A stretch of 64,000 bases of DNA from Biscogniauxia marginata (taxonomy: Eukaryota > Ascomycota > Sordariomycetes > Xylariales > Xylariaceae), in contig MU404179.1 in assembly GCA_022695795.1 (NCBI GenBank), positions 48,392 through 112,391 of the forward strand, read 5' to 3'. Under the pieces are notes generated by a model, which was not told the DNA's origin, searched no databases, and saw only the letters and a program-made list of their open reading frames with translations. This document shows, piece by piece, positions 44,693-55,870 of this stretch (its first letter is position 1; every line of letters starts with the position of its first letter). The position numbers and the translations under genes are program-made.

Positions 44693-45760
44693 GGTGTGCT
44701 GGGCTGTGCCGTGCGGTGGCTGGGAAAAGAAACGGGGGGGGATATGTAGTCGCTCAGCGGAGGGTGAAGGTTGAAATAAGCTTGCAAGGCAGTGTTTCGA
44801 TGGTTGTTTTTTAAATTGCGAAGAACAGGTGGGTGTGGGTAGCTTTTAAAATGAAGAGCCCTGATATACCCAAATATAATGTGTTCTAGTTGAGAGTCTT
44901 CAGACCAGGTTTGTTGAAGCCTAAAAGCTTCGTGACCACGTTAATGTACGGTTATAAGGCTACAAGAGGGGAGTATATTGGGGAGTATATTAGAGAGTAT
45001 ATTGGGTAGGACTCTCTATCTGAAACACGAAACAAGATAAGCTAGAAGACGTGGCACGTTATAAAATGATGTCACACTATCTTGTGAAAAACCCAGGGTA
45101 GGGAGCAAACACACATCCCAGCAAATAGGTAAACCCTAATAAGCTTGCCAAGACATTTGTTTAACGCTCTCTTACGTAACATTTTGTGGAAGTCTTTAAT
45201 ACAGTTGTCAGGCTTTCTATTATTGACCTAAAACGCCGCCACATCTTTCATTATTCACCACTTTTGGCAGAGACTGGTAGCAGCTACTATCATTGGATAG
45301 CCTGTATAGTTATACTGTTCTCAAGAAGAGGAGGAGGAAGAGGAAGAGGGAAACCAAATACGCCTTTGACTAAATACATGGAGTACATGACTTTGTATCA
45401 TTATAGATGGAAGAAATTGGGAGACTATTAGCGATCCTTCAATACATATTCATATTTAAAGCCGCCCTAGTTGTTAGTCCCTTCAGGCTTTTAGTCTACG
45501 GACAGGACAACCCTCCAACTGAGCTACAAGGGCATGTTCACCGAAGAGGATGGATTCACTGGCTAGGTTAGGCAAATAAGGAACCACTGCCAGTTTAGCT
45601 TAATCACCATCTATAGAAGTCTATCTAACCCATATATGATGTTTTGGTATAATTTCTATCTTACTGCTTGGCTGATTGTTGGGCCACCTCCTAGAAGTAC
45701 AAGTCAGGATTTCGGCAGGCAACCCGGTAATCGGAAAACTTAAAAACCAAGGACCGACTA
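44693..45760. other. Intergenic region with short tandem repeats and a tRNA-like fragment
   Basis: Three tandem copies of a GGGAGTATATT-like unit lie at about 44968-45005. A purine-rich GAGGAGGAGGAAGAGG tract lies near 45325-45345. A tRNA-like sequence is at 45464-45533 on the minus strand (separate entry). No protein gene is supported. Confidence 0.5.
45464..45533 (-). other. tRNA-like fragment, probably a decayed tRNA gene
   Basis: Read on the minus strand the 70 bases begin GCCCTTGTAGCTCAGTTGG and end CTAGGGC. The ends pair as a 7-bp acceptor stem with one mismatch, and TAGCTCAGTTGG is a perfect A-box (D-arm). The second half lacks a recognisable B-box/T-loop (no GGTTCGA-like sequence), and no clean anticodon arm can be drawn. 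It is therefore more likely a tRNA relic or tRNA-derived repeat than a working gene. Confidence 0.4.
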
Positions 45761-48026
45761 TCATTTCTGCTTGAACGGCCGCCACTGACCAAACCACGGG
45801 AACCGCCTTATGATGCTGGGTGAGCTAGTAAGGTCGATCAGCAACATGATGAGGAAACCGGCCGGTAGCGCAGCCTCTGCCCAAATCGCAAGCGTATCTC
45901 TCAGTTGCGTGACATCTGGTTGCATGGATAGAAGAGCGGCTACGAAGCTCATGGGGATGAAGAATGTCGCCAAGTACGTCAGGCGTTGTATATTGTTGTT
46001 GTCACTGATGCCCCGCCGGCTATCCTCAATGCTGATAGCGGCCGTTGCCACCTGAGTCAGCCGATCGATTCGCTGCTGGTACTCCTCCATATAGCTGAGA
46101 ACGAACTCGAAGTCCGTCTTATACGCATTGATTTCGGGATCACCATTGAGCATAGTTATATAGGAAGAAGCACGGGGTTTGCTGGGAGGTGGCCCGGTGT
46201 TACTGTTTACTGAGGTGATGCTAGTCGATGGTCGTGCTTGAAAGATGTGTACTAGTGCTGATCATAAATGTGAGTTGAAAATTACCCTTTCTAGTAAATA
46301 AAAGGGGGCTTGAACGCATATTTCGGGAGCATATACCCTCAAATGGCCCGATAAGGAAATTCTAGCTCCTGATGCAGGACAAAAAGGAAACTCTTGAAAT
46401 ACGTACTCTCGGACAGCATCTCTCGATAGAGAGGGACGAATCTCCGCCATACATGCAATTTCGACAGCGTCTGATCTATGGGCGCACGAACCTTCGACTC
46501 GCTCCGGTTGACTGGACGCCGAAGAAAGTCGCTTGGATGTGCAATCTCCCAATCAATTTGGTTGAGTCTGGTCTTGACGTAATCAGAGATAGTAAGCCAC
46601 TCGGCACAGACTAGATGTAGGAGGACTCTGACTGGCAATTTGAAATGCGATGAATCCCCATTGTCGGCCTGGTTCAAAAAGGTTTCTGGTCGACGGGCCC
46701 AATAAAGGAAATCATTGAAGAGGGTGCTTTGGAGAGGGCTTTCACTGTCTGATATAATGGGATTCTGGCTAAAACTATCCTCAGAGTCACCTTCCCTAGG
46801 CACCTCGGGAGGCTCGGCCCAGTTTCGGTGTCCTCCCCACAAAGGGTATCCCGTGATATTAGTGGGATCAAGAAGCAGAATGCCTTTATGTGTGGGTATT
46901 AGCTCATACACTTGTTCGATGTGTATACTACGTAGGTAAGACGACATACCGACGGTCGGCTCATCTCCATTCACTGGCCTCATCCATAATGACACCCTGC
47001 TTCGGGTCAAGCCGACTTTAGCGTCATGATTATCCCATAACGATGTGTTATTCTGATCGTCATCGGGTCTTCTAGCGACGTTGAACTTTTGAGCTTCTTC
47101 GAATCCCTCTTTAAATTCATCTGCGGACCCAAAATATCGAGCTCGAACGAAACGTAGCTGGAACCACCTTTGGTGCTTTGTGAGAACGTTCAAATTTGGA
47201 GGATTGCGCCAGAAGTCTTTCACATTGTACCAGGCGTGATCTAAGATGTGGGCGCGCCAAAAGTCTGGCTCAACCCTAAAGTGTCTTCCGAGATGCTCGA
47301 TTACATCGCGAGAGAGATCCTCGACCACGAAAAGCCTGAGCTTTGTCGATTTATCAGGTGATAGTTGCCCTAGAATTTCGAGTAATCGATCCTTTGAGTC
47401 TATTGGATCACTCGATGTTGGTACGTCCGTAGTGGTGTATTCTAATAGACGAACATTGATCTTCTCCTGGCGCTCACTCTGCTTCACACCTGCTTCCTGT
47501 TAGTTTCTATCACTTTGAATACCCCGCCGAGTATACCGAGAATACCTTCAATGGATCTAGGTTCCTCATTTGATGTATCTTGATTCCATCTTAATGGACT
47601 CGTGCCGACTTCCATAAAGTCAGAAAGCAGACGCAAATGCGGCCATTTTCCCGACAATTCTTTAACGTCACGTAGGTACGGCTCGCTAAGTTGGTGAGCA
47701 ATTCAGTTATAAACGAACCAAAAAAAAAGGGGGAGATGGGTCGAATCTCACGGGACCTGGGTACACCATTCCTTACGAGAGTCGTTCAGTTTCGCGTGGT
47801 CGTATGCATCACCCAGATCGTATGTGTTGGCTTTCAATTTTGGATTGATGAAAGTATAAGAATTATCGTTTCTCATGATAGGTTTGCGAAAGACGTTGAT
47901 AAATGTATGGATGGCTCTTTTCTTGAAATGTTCTTGGTTGTTTTCGTTCAAGGGTTGTCTCTCAAGGTCCCTGGAAGGCATCGCTATGAACTGAGATAGG
48001 ATGAACGAGAAAGTGTTATTCAGCAT
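45761..48026 (-). CDS. CorA-like membrane protein (fungal CorA-like transporter domain)
   Basis: Four exons are proposed: 48026-47752, 47685-47546, 47489-about 46403 and about 46220-45761, roughly 650 residues. The first two introns are firm; they join CTQVP to EPYLRDVKELSGKW and PRSIEG to VKQSERQEKINV. The third donor is ambiguous: GTATTT at 46402 with acceptor at 46221, or GTACGT at 46406 with acceptor at 46210; both keep frame into TGPPSKPRASSYITMLNGDPEIN. The long soluble N-terminal part is followed by a coiled-coil-like helix (FVLSYMEEYQQRIDRLTQVATAAISIEDSRR, split here by function) and two TM segments (LATFFIPMSFVAALLSMQ and LPAGFLIMLLIDL). The layout is that of CorA Mg2+ channels, but the GMN loop after TM1 is replaced by SMQ, so ion transport is uncertain. 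Confidence 0.75.
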
Positions 48027-50203
48027 AGCTATAAGAAATGATGGAAATCTGTCAATTTTTATTCTACTCTACAGGTCGGGCAAGGCTCTGGAGGCTGAGC
48101 GATCGACAAAGCGGCAGTAAGTAGCTGAAAAAAAAACCCCCAAGGTAGCCGCTCTCTAGATCTCCTATCATAAACGATTGCCACCCTGGCACCTAATAGA
48201 AATCCAATCGGGTTTGGCTAATCTCAGTAATTATCAATTTATCACTTTGCATAGGTACTTTAGATTTTAACGGGTGCCATAAATTTAGACCTCTAGAACG
48301 GTGCCAGCTAAGATTGACTCCCTAGCGAAGTCAATTTCAAACGTTTGCGGCGGAAATGCAAATACCTAGTACTACAATATGACGTGCACATTTAGGTCAA
48401 CCGCTCACACCGCCCCTTGTCTCAGAAGTACTAGGATAGAGTACCTTCTGTTAATCATGATATTGAATATGGGGAAGAATTCCTTTTTCTGGACTTGACT
48501 CAGCTCAAGCCTCGCATTTAGCTCCCGGCCTGGGCTTTTACGAAACTACTGGTGTAGATTGAAGCTTTATTATTGGCAGGGGGCAATGATCGGGACCTGG
48601 TCAAGCAAATGAACCGTTCATATATCTATGGAAAGGCCTATTCTTTGGTTGATTGGCGCCATATCGAAGCGCATGCAAAAGCAGTTATGGAGAAAGGGCT
48701 TTCTGTACGCGAGGAGCTATTCGACCAGAGGCAGGCTTCCGCACTGCGGCTTGCTCAAAAGGATCTTAGGTGCATTAGAATTCTGCAATATTACTGCAGA
48801 TACGAGAGTTGACGCAACGTGTAGCCTGGCTCGTCGGATACGACTTTGGAGTCCGATTTAATTCTCTTGATCGCAAATTTCTTCTTACCGCCACCGGCAT
48901 CTATAGCCTGATTATTAAGTGAGAGCCTTGAGACTGCTTTCTTATCTCTTTAGAGATAAACTACTGTTGAAATAGGGAGCATAAATCCTGAAATACGGTT
49001 CTACATATGGCCTCCTGTATATACTTGATCTTCGCCCACCTACCTAGACTCTCGCCTTGGACTCGCACTCTTCATCCTATTCTCATATCTGTGTCCAGAT
49101 CCCGATTATTTCAACTACCCTATGTGATCATATATCATTCATTTGTGGTCTTAGAGAATTTCTTGAATTTTGTGTTAGCCCTCTTTTTCTCACGAATCGC
49201 TTTAGTTACCCCCTTTCTGTTTGGAAGATGTCAGGGTATAAGGCAACACTAGGAGCAAGGGTCAATGTGGGGCTACGAAGGAGTCTCGGTAACTACCAGC
49301 TCTCCGGATAGTCATCGGACCGTCACCGTATAGACATTGGGTCGTCATCGAATAAGTGTATATAGGGCCTCATAAATCCCTTTTAAAGTAGGAGGGCAGG
49401 CTTCAGATTATATCTTACCCCCACCCTATACGTACTAGACCTAATAGATTACTCCTTTCACCCTGTGTCATACCTCAAACCTAATAGAAGACAAGGTAAA
49501 TAGATATGTAAGTTTCTAAATACAGGACCCACAGCAATGCCGAAAGTTGTAACCACGATTTGCACTTGTGACAATGTAGCGCTTTCCGTGAATTCCCGCT
49601 TTATATGCATACGTGCGGCGGTGCCCCGCTAAGTTTATGTCCCAAAACGACGACCCCGTAGCCTCCGGACTCTCGGCGCGGGGTGCTCCACTTTACTCCG
49701 ACTGTAGGTAGGTGATCGGTTTGGCAGTTTCGGACATAGTCGGGATTGGGAGCTGTGCTTGGAGTTTTAATAAGAATACTAAATTTGACGGCATAGTGCA
49801 CTGTAGATTTCTGGGTTGTCTCTAGTTATTATATAATTAAGGGGTTACTGTTGCCCTGGTTTCAAAAATGTGTACCTTACGGCCGCGAGTGATGTTTGTG
49901 TTTCTATGTTCTAATTCTTTATATATTCTTGATACGTATAGTGTACATGCAATCATCACACGATACGGCGAGCGCCAACCTAATCAATGGATTTGTGTAT
50001 CTAGTCGTGTCGACAGAGTACCTGATGTTGTGTGTGTATGTAGAACTTAGGAGATATACAGTGAGGCTGTGTCGGCATTTTTTACTTTCCCCTTATATTT
50101 TTATATCTCTTTTTGATGTCAGTAGATAAATCTATTATTTTACCTCCATGCTATTTGTGATTACCGATGCCATTTCGGTGGAAATGTGTATGTTATTTTG
50201 CCA
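48027..50203. other. Intergenic region between CorA-like and aldo-keto reductase genes
   Basis: About 2.2 kb of mostly AT-rich DNA. Small overlapping frames at 48573-48861 and 49007-49311 have no clear family and may be decayed coding sequence. The right end carries the reductase 3' flank. Confidence 0.45.
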
Positions 50204-51414
50204 TCAGATAATATCACCCCGAGTTTCTTTGATAGCATCCCACAGTTCGTCCGCTAGCGTCAACACTGCCGCTGGCAACGGGCCCTTCTGTATGAAAGCA
50301 ACAGTCTCAACTAGCTGTGCGGTTTTGCTAGCCCCAATAACAATACTGTCGTTGTCTCCCAGCGCCGAATGGTGAGAAACCCACCGGATCGCAACCTCAA
50401 TTGGGGTCATGTCGTGAGCCTTGACCTTCACGTCGAAGTTCTTCACAGCCCGGTGGAGGTCTTCCGCCCCAAAAACTTTCTGCAAGGCTTTACCGATCGG
50501 ATTATCATCGCTAAATCGGGTTCCTAAGGCTTCGTTATTGATCAGCTTGCCGGTGAGGAAGCCTGAGGCGAGAGACCTGTAGTATAAGTATATGTCAGTC
50601 TTCTAATATTGTAGGACGATATAGGATGCTATATTTATTATATAATACAGAAGTGAGTAACGGTTGCATGACGTTAGTATTCATAGTCACCTTACCTAAA
50701 AGCATTGAACGCCATGCCATGGGAGCGCAGGATTGGCAGGAGCTTGGTCTCCATGCCGCGCGAGATAATGCTATACTCTCCCTGATAGTAAATAGGCTTT
50801 TGCCAGCCATTGTTCTCGCAAAGATTCAGTATCTTTAGTAGAGTTGACGGCGGTGTATTGGACAATCCCCACTATAAAGTCATTGATGAGCCACTCGATA
50901 CAGAGAAAATCTAGGAGAGACACAGACTGACGCCCTTGCAATGGCCCTGATGGATTTGCTCGTTGAAGTTCTGAATTTGCTCCTCCAGAGGCGTAACAGG
51001 ATCAGGTCTGTGTGCGTGAAGTACATTAATCTAAAAATCATCGATGTGAGCCTGTGAAAGGGGATATAACTTCTCCATGGACGTAACACATACTCCTGCC
51101 GGGCGTTGGAGCCTTCGCAAACTGCCATTCACGGATCTCTGCATCGCGTCACGCTCGAGGTCCCCATCGCCATCATTGGCCGTGTCAGTGTAGACCTTAG
51201 TGTCGACGACAAAGTTGTGACTGATGTCTTGTGCTTCGCCAATGAGCTCTTCTGAACGCCCCGGGTTTAGTGGCGGGTAGCGGGCCCCCGAGTCCAGATG
51301 GTTAATACCAAGCTCCTCTAGGGTTTCCAGTAGCTTCTTGATAGATTCGACATCTTGAAATTCTGTCATGTCCATGCCAAAAGATGCGGTGCCGAAGATG
51401 ATTTGCGGAGCCAT
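50204..51414 (-). CDS. Aldo-keto reductase (AKR7-like)
   Basis: Four exons, 51414-51094, 51030-50932, 50871-50696 and 50576-50204, encode 322 residues. The introns have GTATGT, GTCAGT and GTAAGG donors; correct splicing matters because exon 3 is read in a frame that the longest open frame there does not show: GWGLSNTPPSTLLKILNLC then NNGWQKPIYYQGEYSIISRGME. The (beta/alpha)8 signature is clear: start IIFGTASFGMDM, LDSGARY with catalytic Asp and Tyr, VDTKVY with catalytic Lys, NVLHAHRPD with His, and VIGASKTAQLVE for NADPH binding. Closest by pattern are fungal AKRs annotated as aflatoxin aldehyde reductase-like. It reduces carbonyl compounds with NADPH in the cytosol; the natural substrate is unknown. 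Confidence 0.92.
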
Positions 51415-53132
51415 TGTGTTCAGGGCTGACCTTCCCCGGTCTTTCTGGGCACCGTAATACTTGACTTCGGCGAATCACTGCTAACAGCAGATACTATACA
51501 GTTATAAAAATAACATCCGGACTTGCAATGAGAATAGGCCGGAAACCCGTCTTGTATGTATAGTTATGCGTTTATGAGTGAGCTTGTATAGTAAGTGGTT
51601 GAAAGCTAAGTATTGGAGTTTTAACTGCACTGCTTATTAAATTATGGAAGTTTATAAGCGAGCCTACGTAGTTATGTTGGGATTTTATCATGTTATTGTG
51701 TTGCGGGATCGGAATGATTAACTATATCGGAAACTTTCTATACATTCATTTCTTCCTTCGCTTTATAAGCAAGAATGTTTAGCGGATAATCCTAAGTGGT
51801 ACTCAAGATTTATGACTTGTGACTTGACACGATATCGTGCTATAAGAAAATAATGAGGAAAATATTTATTTAATTGATTTCAATAGTGAGTTTATTTTTA
51901 GAGATTCAGTTTACTTCTGGGGTTTGACAGAGTTTAATACATACCTACCTATAGTCCTAGCCCTGCTATTGAGGCAATGCGAGTGTGAAATGACTTAAGA
52001 GTAGGACTTTCATATTAGGTAAGGTTGTGACGTCAGTGTGATGCTGTGGGATACTAGGGGTGACAGGATTAACCATGCAAAGAAGGAATGAAAAAGGGTT
52101 AGGCATCATTAGTTGCCAGTTACCTAGACAGTATAGATATTAGGCAATTTAGACTAGACTGTGTTGATTGAAACTCGCATCCGACCATTGACTTAAATAG
52201 GTAGATATCGTGTAGTGAAACTCACGGATTTTCTAAGGATGTTCCATGTTCACATACATTAGGAAACATCCGACCTTTGTAAGTTGTATGATGTTGATCT
52301 GAATATCGGTCGTAGAACGGCCACCCCGACATTAATCTACCTAACCCAAGTTGTTCGTCGGTGACGCAGCGCTACAGTTGGGATCATACATACCTACGAA
52401 TGAATGCTAGATTTCGCCAACTCATCCGCACAACTCGGTAGCTCGGGCGCTGAGCGCTGAGCGAAAAAGGTCTTGGCATGTGTTAAAACACAGCCCGCTT
52501 GTTGCCCATCAAGGCTTGGCCGTGATCAGCTGGCTCGAGTAACGCACCCCCTCTCCAGAATGTTGTACGTTCCCCATCCTACCTATCAGCTAATGGAGCT
52601 ACTGCACGCGATACTCTAGTCCAGCGCGGCGTTCTGGGGGCTGATTCCGGTTGGGGCTCACAGCAAGGCGTTATCTTCGATACTCTTTGACCCTTCGGTG
52701 ATTGGGGCTGAAACAAAAAGGATGCCTACTCGAGGCTCTCAGGTCAACCTCTGCTGACTTGGCGTGGCATTACGTAGATAACCTCTCAATGTCCTGTCAT
52801 GAATGGACTGGCTTAGGTCTTTCTTCTAGTCGCACAAACATGTACTTATTCTGGGAGGAAATGACATTTGTATTCTTTTAATTTCAAAATCCCAATATTT
52901 TTAGGTCATGTTAACTCATGTTGTTGTAACTGGTCGTCGAGTAGTAAGCATATCGAGAGCGTGGCGTCCACATCGGCTTCGTGGTGCGGGTAGAAAACGT
53001 GGAGTTTACAGAAACTGAACTCAGCTTACCCGACGGCGACAATCGAACTTAAATCTCCCGCTAGAAGTCGTGCGACCAACTTTCAGCCCACTAATATCCA
53101 ACACCCTTTAATAAGGTTGCATTAATTTTGAA
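51415..53132. other. AT-rich intergenic region upstream of the RBR gene
   Basis: About 1.7 kb with no supported gene. TACCTACC/TAGGTAG words occur at 51948 and 52192. A weak tRNA-like stretch is seen on the minus strand at about 53030-53095 (TTCGATT preceded by a CTTCTAG loop) but the stems are poor. Confidence 0.5.
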
Positions 53133-55501
53133 ATGTTCATAATCGAATCGATGGCCTCTGTTAAGGAGGGGTTCTTAAATGTATTCGATGCATCAGTCTG
53201 GCAGCATGAAGAAGAGGGCAGCCGGAAAGACTGGACTTCGAAACGAAAGGGGAAGGGCAAAGCTAATGAGCTTGTGAACGAGAGCGACGATAGTGCGGGT
53301 GCTATTGACTGGGTAAAATATGAACCTCCGGAAGCTCTTAAGGATGTATCGGATGCGAATTCAGAAATCGTCGCCCAAATTATACAAGATTCCATCAAAA
53401 ATGTCAAAACTCGGATTGTCGAAGAGGAGGAGAGGAAAAAAGCCGAGGCCGAAAAGTTGAAACAAACGGAAGACGAAGCTAAGCGGGACAGCGAAAGGGG
53501 GAAGGAAATTGAAGTCCCAGAAGCCTCATTAGATGAGAACCAAGATAAATCAGCAGATGTATCTGCGTGGCCACCGAGCCCGAACAGAAACCCCAACGCC
53601 GCTGCTATGACGGAGACTCCTTTAAGGGGAGAGGTAGAGACCCAGAGGTCTTCTGTGCCGGAACAGCGACCAACTAGACCGAAAAAGCGTTCTTTGATGA
53701 GTATATTTCGACGATTGAACCACAACAGTGAGAAAGGAGAGACTAGCGCAACTGGTGCTTCCCGTCATAGGTCTCAAGTTTCCTCAGCCAGCACAGACCT
53801 GAACACCCGTGCCGGCAGGAGAAGTGTCGTATTAGAACTCATCAAAAGAGCTACGACGGACAGTAGCAGTTCTATGTCCTCAGCAGACGAAGCAGAAATG
53901 TAAGTAACTACTAGGCTCTATCATGGTAAGTACAATAATGCCGGGCGCGGAGCTGACTGTAAGCTACTAGTGAATGCGTCTCCTGTCTCGAGGATTTTAG
54001 TTCCACGATGATGATTAAAGCCCCATGTCACAGCTACTGTCCAGACTGCTTCCAGCGGCTAATCACCGCCGCATGCGACAATGAGCAGCAGTGGCCGCCG
54101 AAATGCTGTCTAAATACTATCCCAAGCGGGACTGTGATCCTCAACGTCGACACCGAGATCAAGCAGCGGTACCGGGATAGGGCCAGCGAGTGGAGCATTC
54201 CGGTTAGTGAGCGCGTCTATTGTAACGAGCCGATCTGCGGCCAGTGGGTTCGACCCCATCAGATCGACCCTGCTAGAAATAGGGGAAGGTGTTACGCGGG
54301 GCACTGGACGTGTACCATTTGCCGTGGCCGCCAGCACGAGGGTGAGGACTGTCCCCAGGATAGGGACCTGGCGAGGACGAACGAGCTAGCCGAGGAGGAG
54401 GGCTGGAAGCGCTGCTACGGCTGCCACGCCTTTGTCGAGCACAGGGAGGCATGTCAGCACATGACGTGTCGGTGCGGAGCCGAGTTCTGCTACGTCTGCG
54501 GGGAGCGATGGAGAACTTGTGGTTGTACGATGCAGCAGCTACACGACATCAAGAATGGCGTTGTGGCACGTCGTCAGATCCGCCTCGATCGCGAGGCGCG
54601 GGAAGAGGCCGAGATCCAAGAGGCTTTGCGACTCATCGAGGAATTCGAGCGTGAAGAGGCACTCAAGGCCGAGTTGTTGCGCCAGGAACAGGAGCGGCTC
54701 GCGGAGGAGCGCCGACAGAGAGAGCTCGAAGAGCGCATCAGGCGCGAGGGCGAGCGGCGGAAGGCCGTGCAGGTGAAGTTTAAGGAGCTGAGGGAGATCT
54801 TCTTGCACCTGCACGAACTGCAACGGCTGCTCGTGCAGAGCGACCACGATACAGAGGAGAACGACACCCGGAACCAAGGGGCAGCGGCACTGGAAGAACT
54901 CCGAGAAAAACACAAGGCTGACCGCGAGAAACTCACCACCGCGACGAACTCCAAGATCGGCCAACGCGAGAGGACGCTCGAGGCAGAATACGCCGCGCGT
55001 GTCGCGGAAGAGCGTCGGATAAGGGAGCAGTACCACGCGAAGCTGAAGATATATTGGGCGGGTAAGAAGAACGGCGCCGACAAGATGGAGGAGGCGCTCG
55101 ATGAGCTCAGTGGTAAGTTGGATAAGAGTTTTGGGGTGTGGAAGAAGTGGATGAAGGACGAGCTCGAGAAGCATCGGTACGACGCACGGGAGGAGCAAGC
55201 CATCCAGGAAGAGCTCATGGACGCAGTAGAACGCAGACTCACGGAGACGGTGCGCGGAAGGCAGGATGCGTTCGCCAAGCGCAAGGCCGCTGAGTTGCGC
55301 TGGGTGCACGCTGTCATTGAGGAGCGGGAGCGCATGCTCGCTAATATGGAGGTCGACGAGATTGAGAATGGCGAGGATATCGACGCTTGGTTTGCAGAAG
55401 GCGCTCTCGACTATGTAGCCGAGTCGGTGTTAGTTGAGTCGGCGTCAGTTGAGTCAGATTTAAGCCAGGAATATCGAGTTCCAGGGGCATTTGCAGATTA
55501 G
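53133..55501 (+). CDS. RBR-type (RING1-IBR-RING2) E3 ubiquitin ligase
   Basis: Two exons, 53133-53899 and 53971-55501, encode 765 residues; the GTAAGT...CTACTAG intron of 71 bp splits an Ile codon and rebuilds the first RING (IECVSCLEDFSSTMMIKAPCHSYCPDCF). The N-terminal 255 residues are charged and probably disordered, with a coiled coil around 85-130 (EEEERKKAEAEKLK). RING1 spans about 257-310, IBR about 335-385 (CNEPICGQWV...HWTCTICRG), and RING2 about 404-440 (CYGCHAFVEHREACQHMTCRCGAEFCYVC) with the likely catalytic Cys at about residue 417. A long Glu/Arg-rich coiled-coil tail of about 300 residues follows. RBR ligases form a thioester with ubiquitin before transfer. The target is unknown. 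The start is the first ATG after an in-frame TAA. Confidence 0.92.
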
Positions 55502-55870
55502 GGGGGGTTATGTAGCGTGCAGTATAGCTTCATACTACTACTAATAGATAGTTGCCAAATGATTCTGATAGTCTAAACGGTGCAGCTCTTTATCTCCCTC
55601 TTTGATCCCGAAAATGCTATTAAGGTCATCGGGTGTCATGATACTGGATGGCGACGGCAAGACTAATAGTATATATATAAATCAAACCTTTTCTTTCGGA
55701 GGATTATTGATAATAACTCTGCATACGGTTGCCAGCAGCCGATGTAAGTGATTGCCTGACTAGGTAGGCAAGACTCCCCAAAACTTTGCCCACTGATGAT
55801 GTCTCCCGCATATGTTAGATAACCATCAAGTATGAAGGATCCGGATTGACTAGTACTAGTTCGTCTCGTT
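55502..55870. other. Spacer between convergent RBR and PalC genes
   Basis: This 369-bp stretch contains the 3' UTRs of two convergent genes. It is AT-rich (TATATATAAAT near 55670). No coding feature. Confidence 0.6.

Noticed and set aside
44264..44787. Overlapping frames of 140-170 codons around the AT-hook gene
   Set aside because: They are Pro/Ala/Arg or Leu/Val runs from GC-rich repeats; only the minus frame 44692-44315 has an AT-hook and good ATG context.
48573..48861. Two overlapping short frames on the plus strand
   Set aside because: No family recognised and no splice signals linking them; possibly decayed coding DNA but not supportable as a gene.
54539..55335. Two long antisense frames of about 255 codons opposite the RBR gene
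   Set aside because: They mirror the Glu/Arg-rich coiled-coil codons of the real gene and consist of Leu/Ser-rich shadow sequence.
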